From contig NZ_CP054919.1 of assembly GCF_013364235.1 (NCBI RefSeq), positions 4,542,808 to 4,606,807 on the forward strand: a stretch of DNA of 64,000 nt, given 5' to 3'. The position numbers and the translations under genes are program-made. This DNA is from Kitasatospora sp. NA04385. GTDB taxonomy: Bacteria; Actinomycetota; Actinomycetes; Streptomycetales; Streptomycetaceae. Numbering within the stretch: position 1 is the stretch's first letter; every line of letters begins with the position of its first letter. This document shows, one piece after another, positions 8,120-15,297 of the stretch. The notes below the pieces were generated by a model. That model was not told the origin of the DNA and ran no database searches. It saw only the letters and a list, made by a program, of their open reading frames with translations.

Positions 8120-8248
8120 ATGCAGGAACTGACCCAGCTCGACGGCGAGCCGGAGGAGGAGACCGTGCTCCTCGGTGACGCGGCACTCCTGACCAAGGGC
8201 AGCTCGAACAACAGCGTGGAAGCCAAGCGCTCCCCGTACGACGCCTGA
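8120..8248 (+). CDS. Lasso peptide precursor (albusnodin-like)
   Basis: This 42-residue open frame encodes a leader (residues 1-26) and a 16-residue core, GSSNNSVEAKRSPYDA. The leader end LLGDAALLTK has the lasso signature of Gly, five residues, then Thr at -2. The core starts with Gly1 and has Glu8, so a Gly1-Glu8 eight-residue macrolactam ring is predicted, with a tail carrying Lys10, Arg11 and Tyr14. From memory albusnodin has the same Gly1/Glu8 ring and an acetylated Lys10, and the cluster here also includes an acetyltransferase. The gene has an outstanding ribosome site and is followed by the cyclase, peptidase and acetyltransferase genes on the same strand. Confidence 0.88.
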   Translation: MQELTQLDGEPEEETVLLGDAALLTKGSSNNSVEAKRSPYDA

Positions 8249-8326
8249 CAGGTGACGGCGCGGTGGCACCGTCCAACCCCGGTGTCGCCGCGCCGTCGGT
8301 GGAGCACAGGTCACGGAGATGATCAC

Positions 8327-10018
8327 ATGAAGTGGTTCGGCGGGATGCTCAGCCGCTCTGTCGGCGCTCCAGTGCCGGTCGGTGCACGGGTGCTGTGGCG
8401 AGGGCCGACGATCTGGTCCGCCGGTGACATGCCGGTGCGTCAGGTGCGTGGAGCCGATGGGCTTCGCCTTGCGGTGTTCGGGCCGTGTGGTGCGACCGGC
8501 ACCGAGCTGACCCGGCTTGTCGAGCGTGCCGAGCTCGGCCGGATCGACGCGGCGGTCACCGCTTGGTCCGGCGCGTACACGCTGGTGTTGGACGACGGAC
8601 GCGGCGCGCTGACGGTGTGGGCGGACCCCGCTGGTGCTGCTCCCGTCTACCTCTCTCGCGCGGGCAACAACCTAGTGTGGGGGTCGAGTTCGCTTGCGCT
8701 TGCCTCGCTGGTCGGTGCTGGTCCCGATACTGCCTGGCTCGCCGCGCACCTTGCCGACCCGACTGCCTGGGTGCCTGGCCGCTCGGCTTGGACGGGTGTG
8801 GAACAGCTCCCCCCAGGGCATCGCTGGACGGTTGCTGAACACGGGACCAGCGCGATCACGCCGTTCTGGCGGGGACTGCGGTTGGCCTGGTCCGATGCTG
8901 TGCACCGGCTCCGCGACGACCTTGCGGACGGTGTGGCGATCCGGGTCACGGACCGCATGGCCTCCTCGGACCTGTCCGGCGGCCTGGACTCCACCACCCT
9001 CGCCGTGCTGGCCTCGAAGTGCGGCCCGGTGGTCGGCCTCACCTACCACCCCAAGGGCCGCGAGGAAGGCGGGGACCTTGACCACGCCCGTACCGTTGCC
9101 CGCGCTTTCCCTCGCATCCGCCACCGGTTGATGGCACTTGGGCCGGAGCACCTGCCCTTCACCGATCTCGGTGCTCTCCCCCTCACCGACGAACCCGCCC
9201 CGTCCGCGATCACTGCCGCTCAACTCCTCGCGCAGTTCCGGTACTTGGTATCGGATGGGGTCGCGGTTCACTTGACCGGCGATGGTGGTGACTCGCTGTT
9301 CATGCCGCCTCCGGCCCACCTGGTGGACCTCGCCCGCTCCGGCCGATTGCTGCGGCTGGCCCGCGATGCCCAGACCTGGGCGCGGCTGTACCGCACGAGT
9401 CCGTGGAAGGCCGTGGCCTCCGTCGTGGGCGACCACGGCGGGACGGCTGTCCCGATGCCCTGGTTGACCACCAACACCCTCGACCTCGCCGCGTCCGCCA
9501 CCGCGCCGCACTCCTACACCGGCGGTCTCGGGCACGCCGATCGACTACTGCTGCAAGAAGCTCGCTATGTCGGCCGCACCGCCGCGACGGAGAACCAGCT
9601 CGCCGCCGTACACGGCATCGCCATGCACAACCCCTTCACCGACACCCGCGTTGTGGAATCGGTTCTCGCGGCCCCGGCTGCCGACCGCTGGTCGGCTCGC
9701 CGCTACAAGCCGATGCTGTCCGACGCCGTGGCCGGACTGCTTCCGCCTAGCGTCCTCGGCCGGGGCGCGAAAGGCATCTTCACCGCCGACCACCACCAGG
9801 GGCTGCGGGCCAATCAGAGCGCGGTCCTGGACCTGGTGGACGGCCACCTCGCCGCCCTCGGCCTGCTCCGGCCGGCTGCTCTGCGCTCGCTGCTGCGCAA
9901 TGCCGCCCTCGGCGTGGACGTTCCGTGGGGTCTGATCGAACCCGTTCTGGGCACCGAGCTGTGGCTCCGCGCCGCCGAGTCGGTCACCCGGGCCGTCCGT
10001 TGGGAGATCCCGGCATGA
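8327..10018 (+). CDS. Lasso cyclase (asparagine synthetase-like, C protein)
   Basis: This 563-residue protein has the layout of asparagine synthetase B: a degenerate N-terminal glutaminase-like half (residues 1-190, with no usable N-terminal Cys) and an ATP-pyrophosphatase half with SGGLDS at residues 217-222. In lasso pathways the C protein adenylates the ring Asp/Glu side chain and closes the macrolactam with the core N-terminus, here predicted to be Gly1 to Glu8. I choose ATG 8327, with CGGAGA upstream, over the earlier in-frame GTG at 8252, which abuts the precursor stop. Its ATGA overlaps the peptidase start, showing translational coupling. Confidence 0.9.
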   Translation: MKWFGGMLSRSVGAPVPVGARVLWRGPTIWSAGDMPVRQVRGADGLRLAVFGPCGATGTELTRLVERAELGRIDAAVTAWSGAYTLVLDDGRGALTVWADPAGAAPVYLSRAGNNLVWGSSSLALASLVGAGPDTAWLAAHLADPTAWVPGRSAWTGVEQLPPGHRWTVAEHGTSAITPFWRGLRLAWSDAVHRLRDDLADGVAIRVTDRMASSDLSGGLDSTTLAVLASKCGPVVGLTYHPKGREEGGDLDHARTVARAFPRIRHRLMALGPEHLPFTDLGALPLTDEPAPSAITAAQLLAQFRYLVSDGVAVHLTGDGGDSLFMPPPAHLVDLARSGRLLRLARDAQTWARLYRTSPWKAVASVVGDHGGTAVPMPWLTTNTLDLAASATAPHSYTGGLGHADRLLLQEARYVGRTAATENQLAAVHGIAMHNPFTDTRVVESVLAAPAADRWSARRYKPMLSDAVAGLLPPSVLGRGAKGIFTADHHQGLRANQSAVLDLVDGHLAALGLLRPAALRSLLRNAALGVDVPWGLIEPVLGTELWLRAAESVTRAVRWEIPA

Positions 10019-10632
10019 GGCCGCCCCTGCCGACGGTGCACACCGTCACCGCCCTGACCTGCCGGGCGGGCGTGGTCGTCAACTACCGCAACGGGGAGAC
10101 CGTCCTCCTCACCGGCGACGCACTGAACCGGTGGCTCGCTGCTCTGGAAGACAGTCCCGCGCCCGCTCCGGTACTCGTCCACGACCCGGCCGTCTCCTGG
10201 GGCACCAGCGAAGTACCGGTGCGCCTGCCCACCGTCGGACGCCCACCGCTGGCCTGGCGGATCGTCGCAACCGCCGTACTGGCGAGCACCCTTGCGGTTC
10301 GTGCGGCCGGTCCCCGCTCGGAGCGGTTCGGACGGCTGCGTCGCCTCGCCGAGACGGGAAGCGCGCTGCCGCCGCCCTCCGCCGCGCACGCGAGCCTCGC
10401 CGTCCGCTCGATCCGCTGGGCTGCCGGAAACGTTCCCGCCCGGGTCGCCTGCCTGGAAGAGTCGGCCGCGGCTGCCCTGCTGCTCGCTCTCGGCGGGCGC
10501 GGCGGTGTCTGGCGCCACGGCATCGCCACCGACCCGATACGGCTGCACGCCTGGATATGCGACGGCGACGGCCGACCGGTCGAAGAACCGGCGCACACCG
10601 ACCACTACACCCCGATCAACCCCCGACCCTGA
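10015..10632 (+). CDS. Lasso leader peptidase (transglutaminase-like B protein)
   Basis: This 205-residue protein has the McjB-type cysteine protease core: Cys146 in ARVACLEESAAAALLL, His178 in RLHAWI and Asp183 or Asp185 just after. It removes the leader before cyclisation. The first 45 residues, with GVVVNYRNGETVLLTGDALNRW, look like a short PqqD-like recognition element fused to the protease, which would explain why no separate RRE gene is seen. That reading is inference. The ATG overlaps the cyclase stop (ATGA, 10015-10018). The protein is shorter in its middle region than many B proteins. Confidence 0.87.
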   Translation: MRPPLPTVHTVTALTCRAGVVVNYRNGETVLLTGDALNRWLAALEDSPAPAPVLVHDPAVSWGTSEVPVRLPTVGRPPLAWRIVATAVLASTLAVRAAGPRSERFGRLRRLAETGSALPPPSAAHASLAVRSIRWAAGNVPARVACLEESAAAALLLALGGRGGVWRHGIATDPIRLHAWICDGDGRPVEEPAHTDHYTPINPRP

Positions 10633-10643
10633 ACGAGGCACCC

Positions 10644-11201
10644 ATGTCCCGCACCCCGCTCGTCCTGCTCGACGGCACCCGCGTCAGCCTGGCCATGCCC
10701 AGCCGTGACCACTTGGAGGAGTACCACCGCTGGGAGAACGACCCCGGCACCATCCTCGGCTTCGGCACCCAGGTCGCCCAGTCCTGGGAAGTCCGGGCCG
10801 GCGGCTGGGAGGCGCAGGGCCGCAACCGCAACTATCCGCAGTTCGAGGTCATCGACACCACCGACCATGCCCCGCTCGGCGTGACGACGCTCCAGATCGA
10901 CCCGGCCGTCCGCACTGCGGAGTTCGTCATCCTCCTCGCTCCCGAAGCACGCGGGAAGGGCTTCGCCACCGAGGCGACTGCGCTCACGCTGCGCTGGGCC
11001 TTCCAGTACGCCGCCCTGCGCATGGTCTGGCTCAAGGTCCTCGAACCCAACGCAGCGGGTGTCGCCGCCTACCAGAAGGCCGGGTTCAAGCCCGCCGGTC
11101 GCCTGCGCCAGTCCGGGTTCTGGCTCGGTCGCCCCTGCGACGAACTCCTGATGGATGCCATGGCGGAGGACAACCTCTCGATGCCCTGGACGGCTGCCTG
11201 A
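10644..11201 (+). CDS. GNAT acetyltransferase, probable lasso-peptide lysine acetylase
   Basis: This 185-residue GNAT protein has the acetyl-CoA loop APEARGKGFATEA and the C-terminal beta/alpha pair VLEPNAAGVAAYQKAGFKPAGR, resembling the RimJ/RimL group. I choose ATG 10644, with GAGG five bases upstream and 11 bases after the peptidase stop, although the frame is open further upstream. As the last gene of the lasso operon, next to a core with Lys10, it probably acetylates that lysine, as reported for the albusnodin pathway. Self-immunity is an alternative. No ABC exporter gene is seen in the cluster. Confidence 0.85.
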   Translation: MSRTPLVLLDGTRVSLAMPSRDHLEEYHRWENDPGTILGFGTQVAQSWEVRAGGWEAQGRNRNYPQFEVIDTTDHAPLGVTTLQIDPAVRTAEFVILLAPEARGKGFATEATALTLRWAFQYAALRMVWLKVLEPNAAGVAAYQKAGFKPAGRLRQSGFWLGRPCDELLMDAMAEDNLSMPWTAA

Positions 11202-11225
11202 CCCAAGTCCTGACGGATCGATACC

Positions 11226-11259
11226 GGCCGCCCCTGGCGTTCGACGGGCAGGGGCGGCC
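11226..11259 (+). terminator. Terminator of the lasso operon
   Basis: A perfect 11-base stem (11226-11236 with 11249-11259) closes a 12-base loop, 25 bases after the acetyltransferase stop and before the next gene at 11283. Confidence 0.7.
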
Positions 11260-11282
11260 ACATCAGGAAACCAGGGGATTTG

Positions 11283-11732
11283 ATGGGCGAATTGCGTACC
11301 CCGGGGTTGGTAGCCCTTGATGATCAGGTCCGCGCTGCGGGTGTTCATGCTTCGCAGTGGCTGGCTGCGCAGGACAGAAGAGAGAGTGCCCTCCCGGTGG
11401 ATCAGGCTCCGCGATGGCAGCGTGATGCCTTGGCCTTGATGGTGTCCGCGAGAGAATGGGGCTCGCTCAGGTCATGCGGGCACCTGATAGGCAGTCCGCA
11501 GCCGGTTGCCGTGCTGGTTGAAGAACCGCAGGTGCTGCTGTGCCTCGCCTGCTACAAGGCGAGGGAAGCGGATCGGCGCTGCTCGGAGTGCAATCGGCCT
11601 GCCGGGAGGCTGTCGCTGGAGGGCGGTATTGAGGATGCAATCCGTGGCCCGCTGGTGCTCTGGTCGCGGTGCAGGTGCATGCATTGCTCACGGTCAACAA
11701 CATCTCCCGGCGGGACGTTTGGCCACGAATAG
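11283..11732 (+). CDS. Hypothetical protein with cysteine pairs
   Basis: This 149-residue protein is not recognised. Its N-terminal half has a helical stretch (QRDALALMVSAREWGSL). Its C-terminal half has a run of cysteines, CLACYKAREADRRCSEC, then CRCMHC near the end, which suggests bound zinc. AGGGGA lies four to five bases before ATG 11283; a TTG directly upstream is an alternative. It lies after the lasso terminator and before a long gene-poor stretch, so it is probably an AICE accessory gene. Codon use is less GC-biased than in neighbouring genes. Confidence 0.6.
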   Translation: MGELRTPGLVALDDQVRAAGVHASQWLAAQDRRESALPVDQAPRWQRDALALMVSAREWGSLRSCGHLIGSPQPVAVLVEEPQVLLCLACYKAREADRRCSECNRPAGRLSLEGGIEDAIRGPLVLWSRCRCMHCSRSTTSPGGTFGHE

Positions 11733-12131
11733 GTTCGCAACGCATGTGCGTTGAATTCGCGCAGCCAGTACCAGCGGATGGCGTTCCTCCGCCGGGAAAC
11801 CGGCGATGGGGACCACTCCGGCCGGGCTCCCCGTAGCTGCCGAGAGTAGGGGCGGGCAGGTTCGGTCAAGCCCGCTTCCGGGAGCCGCAGTTGGCGATAG
11901 TGGTCAGCTCTGCGGGCTTGACGGGTTCCGCTCGCCCCGGATCATCGAGCAGCGGGGAGCCTGGACGAACGGCCCTCAGCCATCGGCTGTGACCTGCCCA
12001 CGGTGCCGGCTGTGCCCGTCCGGGCTCCTGCCGGGCCCTGTGCCGCCTTCCGGACACGTTCTTGCGCCGCCAGCGGGGCCGCCCTTAGCGGGGCGCGAGA
12101 CAGGAGCGGCGGGGCGGAGACGCGGCGGCGC

Positions 12132-12154
12132 GCGGCCCGCCGTCGGCGGGCCGC
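12132..12154. repeat. 11-base-arm palindrome
   Basis: GCGGCCCGCCG and its complement are separated by one base. Strong hairpin or cruciform; no adjacent gene end explains it except the distant stop at 11732. Confidence 0.6.
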
Positions 12155-12400
12155 CCTTGATCCAGTAAAGAAAGTCTGAACACGCCCTATCGGCTCCGCG
12201 TTCGCCTTCCCCGGCCGTGTTTCCTCCGGCCGTGCCCACTTGGCCGACAGCGGTTTCAAGATCCGACAGCGGCCCGGCCTCCGCCCCGCCCGCGCCTGCT
12301 GTCACCGGTCGCCGCACCGCTGGCCCGTGGGCGGTACTGCTCCGGGCTCCGCCTTGCCCTGCTGCCCGGTGCGCTTCGGAAGGCCGGTGCGGACGGTTAC

Positions 12401-12530
12401 CACAAGATCAGCCGGACGGGTCCGGCCGCCGAGGGCCGAGAGTGGGTCGTGCGGGGGTTCCGGATCGGCCTGCGCAGACGCGTAGCACAAGATCAGCCCG
12501 ATACGTCGGGCCGTGGAAGGCGGAGAGTGG
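12401..12530. repeat. Two diverged direct repeats each with an internal palindrome
   Basis: Both copies begin CACAAGATCAGCC (or CACAAGATCAGCCC), continue with a short inverted repeat around ACGG or ATACG, and end in GAGAGTGG; they start 85 bases apart. The pattern resembles iterons or paired binding sites. Confidence 0.5.
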
Positions 12531-13030
12531 AAACGCGGCCGGGTCGTCTACCAGCTTTCTCCGGCCGGGCCAAGCCTGAAAGCCGGAGCACACTGCTCCC
12601 ACGACGCACCGCAGGAACCCCGAAAGGGCACCATGTGGCGCACGTCACGCAGTAAATCTCTGCCGCCTCCAACTCACTTGAGACGGCAGGAACTTAGCGA
12701 ATTCGGAGGCGTTTTGATGCTGAGACGGACAGGGGTCCGATAGCGGTAGGGATATCTCCCGATCAAGGGCATGGGGTCTGCGGCATGGTGTTGCCTGTGC
12801 CGCCGACCCGGACCAACTGTCCAGCGAAGGGAGACACCGGATCGATGGCGGGGTGTGGGTTGCGCCACACCTGGGGTGAGCTGGTTCCTCTCGCCCGCTC
12901 GCGCCGCTTTTCGTCGTTTCTCGCCCGCTCTCGGGCCGGTCGCACGGGCTCCGAAACGCCCCTCGACAACACCGGCGAGCGTCGGTTTCTCTTGTCCCGA
13001 ACGCCCCGCCGGACGGGGCTTCTCCAAGGC

Positions 13031-13048
13031 CGGAGAAACGTTTCTCCG
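13031..13048. promoter_or_regulatory. Perfect 18-bp palindrome upstream of the transfer/replication operon
   Basis: CGGAGAAACGTTTCTCCG is fully self-complementary and lies 45 bases before the ATG at 13093. Two further GTTTCTC half-sites lie upstream. It is the best operator candidate of the element, likely for a repressor of the SCO3933-type/tra/rep genes. Confidence 0.6.
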
Positions 13049-13092
13049 TCTTTCCCATCCCCCTTTTCCCTTACCCCTCCCTGGAGTTTTCC

Positions 13093-13482
13093 ATGGCTCG
13101 TATCACCATCCGCCCCGACCTGACCGGCACCGTCCACATGGTCGCCTCCCCGCCCGCCGTGAAGCTGGCGGACGCCTCGACCGGCCTGGTCGCCACCGAC
13201 CGCGAGAGCGGCGCGACGCTCTACACCGTGCAGCTGGTGGAGACCTACGACGGCACCGCCCAGCTGATCAAGGTCACCGTCCCGGAGGGCGGCGTGGACA
13301 CCTCCCTCGCCCCGGGTTCGGTCGTGCGCCCGGTCGGCCTGGTCGCCACTCCCTGGGCGAACGTCTTCAACGGCCAGGTGTCCAACGGCGTCGCCTACCG
13401 CGCCGAGTCCCTGTCCGTCCTCTCGGCCGTCGCGCTGCCCGCTGACGCCGCCGTGGCCGCGCCGAAGGCGGCCAAGTCGTGA
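13093..13482 (+). CDS. SCO3933 family regulatory protein
   Basis: This 129-residue protein matches in layout the small conserved proteins found beside tra genes in actinobacterial integrative elements: an early GTVHMVASPPAVKLADASTG, then ATDRESGATLYTVQLVE, PGSVVRPVGLVATPW and GVAYRAESLSVL. They are often named SCO3933 family regulatory proteins or activators of replication and excision. GGAG lies six bases before the ATG. The protein is mostly beta-strand with an Ala/Lys-rich tail and no helix-turn-helix, so DNA binding is not evident. It is the first gene of the tra-rep operon and lies behind a perfect 18-bp palindrome. Confidence 0.75.
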   Translation: MARITIRPDLTGTVHMVASPPAVKLADASTGLVATDRESGATLYTVQLVETYDGTAQLIKVTVPEGGVDTSLAPGSVVRPVGLVATPWANVFNGQVSNGVAYRAESLSVLSAVALPADAAVAAPKAAKS

Positions 13483-13498
13483 CCGGCAGAGCAGTCCT

Positions 13499-13535
13499 GG
13501 CCGGGCCGGTGGAGCCTTCCCTCCTCGGCCCGGCC
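13499..13535 (+). terminator. Hairpin between the SCO3933-type gene and the translocase gene
   Basis: A 10-base perfect stem (13499-13508 with 13526-13535), continued by GGAG/CTCC inside, closes a 6-base loop. It could attenuate readthrough into the translocase gene. Confidence 0.55.
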
Positions 13536-13609
13536 GGGCCCCGCCCCCGTGCTCTCTCCTATCGGGCCCGCACACCCGGCACCGCGCCAACTCCCTTGAG
13601 GACACCCTT

Positions 13610-14998
13610 TTGTCGAACACCCCAAGCCCCACCCTCGGGGCTGACTTTCTGCCCGCCCTGATCCGGGCCTTCCCCGCCCCGCTGCTCTACGGCCTCGCCA
13701 TCCTGTTGCTGGTGATGTTCGCCCGGCTGCTGTTCGTCACCGGCCGCTACATCGCCTCCGACCGGGACACCCGGGCGAGTCGCCGTCAGGCGTTCTGGAT
13801 CCGCCGTCGCTGGGCCCGCCTGTCCAAGGCGCTCGGCCTGGTGACCGTCGACCGCCACCCCACCCTCGGACAGGCCGTCGTCATCGACGGCCAGCGACGA
13901 CGCGAACCCGCGATCCACGTTCCCAGGATCGCCACGAAGTGCGACCGCTACGGCGTGCGGATCACGGTCAGCACCACCCCCGGTGTCGGCCTCGCCGAAT
14001 TCCAGCGCCACGCCGAGCACTTGGCGGAAGCCTGGAACTGCACCCGGGTCTCCGTCGCCGTGGACCGCCCTGGTTACCTGGTCCTGCGAGCCGTGCGCAC
14101 CGAACCCCTCGCCGCCACGAGCACCGCCGTCCCCGACGGATCGGTACCGGCCGACCTGTCGGTGTGGGACCTCGGCCGGGACGAGTACGCCGTACCCGCC
14201 GTGCTGCGCATCGCCGAAGTGCCGGGCATGCTCGTCGGCGGCCTTCCCGGCAAGGGCAAGAGCTCGCTGATGAACGGGCTGCTCTCCCAGCTCGCTCCGT
14301 CCGGCGCGGTGCAGTTCGCCGTCGCGGACGGCAAGGTCCACACGGTCGAGGAGGGCGACTACGCGGACGTGGCGGAGCGTCTGTTCGCCTTCGTCGGCGC
14401 GGACCTGGAGGAGGCGAACGCCCTTTTCAAGCGCCTCGTGCGGCTGCGCCTCGACCGTAGCAAGAAGATCCGCGAAGACCTCGGCGTGACGAACATGTGG
14501 CACGTCGGCCCCACCCCGAAGTGGCCGCTGGTCGTCCTGGTCGTGGACGAGGCCCACACCTTCTTCCGGGACTTCCGGGGCAGCGACCCGGAGACCAAGC
14601 GCCTGGCCGCCCTCGCGCACGAGAACGCCCGGCTGGTGGAGGAACTGGTCAAGATGGGCCGCGCGACCGGCTTCCTGGTCATCCTGATCACCCAGAAGCC
14701 CACCGGCGACGCGATCCCCACCGCGATCCGTGACGTGTGCCCGATCGCGCTGTCCTTCGCCCAGCGCAGCACCGAAGCCGCGGTGGCCACCCTCGGCGAG
14801 AACATCCGGCAGTGGAAGGACATGGACCCCAGCACCATGCAGCACCCCGACTTCGTCGGCGTCGCCGTCATGGCCCGCGAAGGCCACGAAGGCTTCATCC
14901 GGGTCCGCACCCCCTACGTCGCCCCCACCGACGTTGCCCGCATCGCCAAGGCCACCGCCCACCTCACCACCGACCCCGCCCACCTCCTCGCGGCCTGA
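13610..14998 (+). CDS. FtsK/SpoIIIE-like DNA translocase (TraB/TraSA-type transfer protein)
   Basis: This 462-residue protein has an N-terminal membrane segment (LLYGLAILLLVMFARLLFV, residues about 25-43), Walker A GGLPGKGKSS at residues 210-219 and Walker B VVLVVDEAH near 308-316, then the FtsK-like ITQKPTGDAIPTAIRD segment. In actinomycete conjugation a single translocase of this kind moves double-stranded DNA between cells. The TTG at 13610 has GAGGA eight bases upstream. A small basic protein gene follows, then the replication initiator. The length fits the AICE Tra family. Confidence 0.92.
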   Translation: MSNTPSPTLGADFLPALIRAFPAPLLYGLAILLLVMFARLLFVTGRYIASDRDTRASRRQAFWIRRRWARLSKALGLVTVDRHPTLGQAVVIDGQRRREPAIHVPRIATKCDRYGVRITVSTTPGVGLAEFQRHAEHLAEAWNCTRVSVAVDRPGYLVLRAVRTEPLAATSTAVPDGSVPADLSVWDLGRDEYAVPAVLRIAEVPGMLVGGLPGKGKSSLMNGLLSQLAPSGAVQFAVADGKVHTVEEGDYADVAERLFAFVGADLEEANALFKRLVRLRLDRSKKIREDLGVTNMWHVGPTPKWPLVVLVVDEAHTFFRDFRGSDPETKRLAALAHENARLVEELVKMGRATGFLVILITQKPTGDAIPTAIRDVCPIALSFAQRSTEAAVATLGENIRQWKDMDPSTMQHPDFVGVAVMAREGHEGFIRVRTPYVAPTDVARIAKATAHLTTDPAHLLAA

Positions 14999-15014
14999 CG
15001 GAAGGAGAACCGCC

Positions 15015-15173
15015 GTGAAACCCGCCCTCCCGTCCCTCCGCCACACGGCGCCCACCCGTCTGCCCATCCCGTCCCGCCGGACGCCGGACCGGCCCCGCAG
15101 CACCGCCCCGGTCCGGATCACCCGGAACCTGACCCGCAGCATGTACCGCCCCTGCCTGCGCCTGTCGATCTGA
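15015..15173 (+). CDS. Small basic protein between tra and rep genes
   Basis: A 52-residue, strongly basic, Pro/Arg-rich product (ends RNLTRSMYRPCLRLSI) starts at GTG 15015 with GAAGGAGA six bases upstream and 16 bases after the translocase stop. Small genes are common at this place in AICEs. No domain is recognised, and the low complexity leaves some doubt that it is translated. Confidence 0.5.
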   Translation: MKPALPSLRHTAPTRLPIPSRRTPDRPRSTAPVRITRNLTRSMYRPCLRLSI

Positions 15174-15297
15174 CCGGCACCGCCTGACCCACCCCCATCC
15201 GCCTCGCGCCGACCGCGAGCACCGCACCTTCTCGCGGTCGGCGCGACGGCACCCCCATGCCCGAACCCCTCCCCAACTGCCCGGAAGGACAGCCCCG

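Larger units (their letters stand above)
11733..13030. other. Gene-poor stretch of the AICE with repeats (possible origin or transfer locus)
   Basis: I find no convincing gene here: open frames on both strands lack ribosome sites and recognisable domains. The stretch holds an 11-base-arm palindrome at 12132-12154, a diverged 45-base direct repeat pair at 12401-12444 and 12486-12530, and two GTTTCTC half-sites (12916-12922, 12985-12991) leading to a perfect palindrome at 13031. In pSAM2-like elements noncoding DNA near the transfer genes holds the clt transfer site and regulatory sites, so this stretch is a candidate for clt or a replication origin. Confidence 0.5.

Noticed and set aside
11806..12168. 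Possible protein gene in the AICE noncoding stretch
   Set aside because: No ribosome site, Pro/Gly-rich composition, no recognisable domain, and overlapping frames on the other strand look equally random.
13479..13661. GTG-started 60-residue frame overlapping the stop of the SCO3933-type gene
   Set aside because: It runs through a strong hairpin and into the translocase gene; composition is Pro/Arg-rich with no conserved features.
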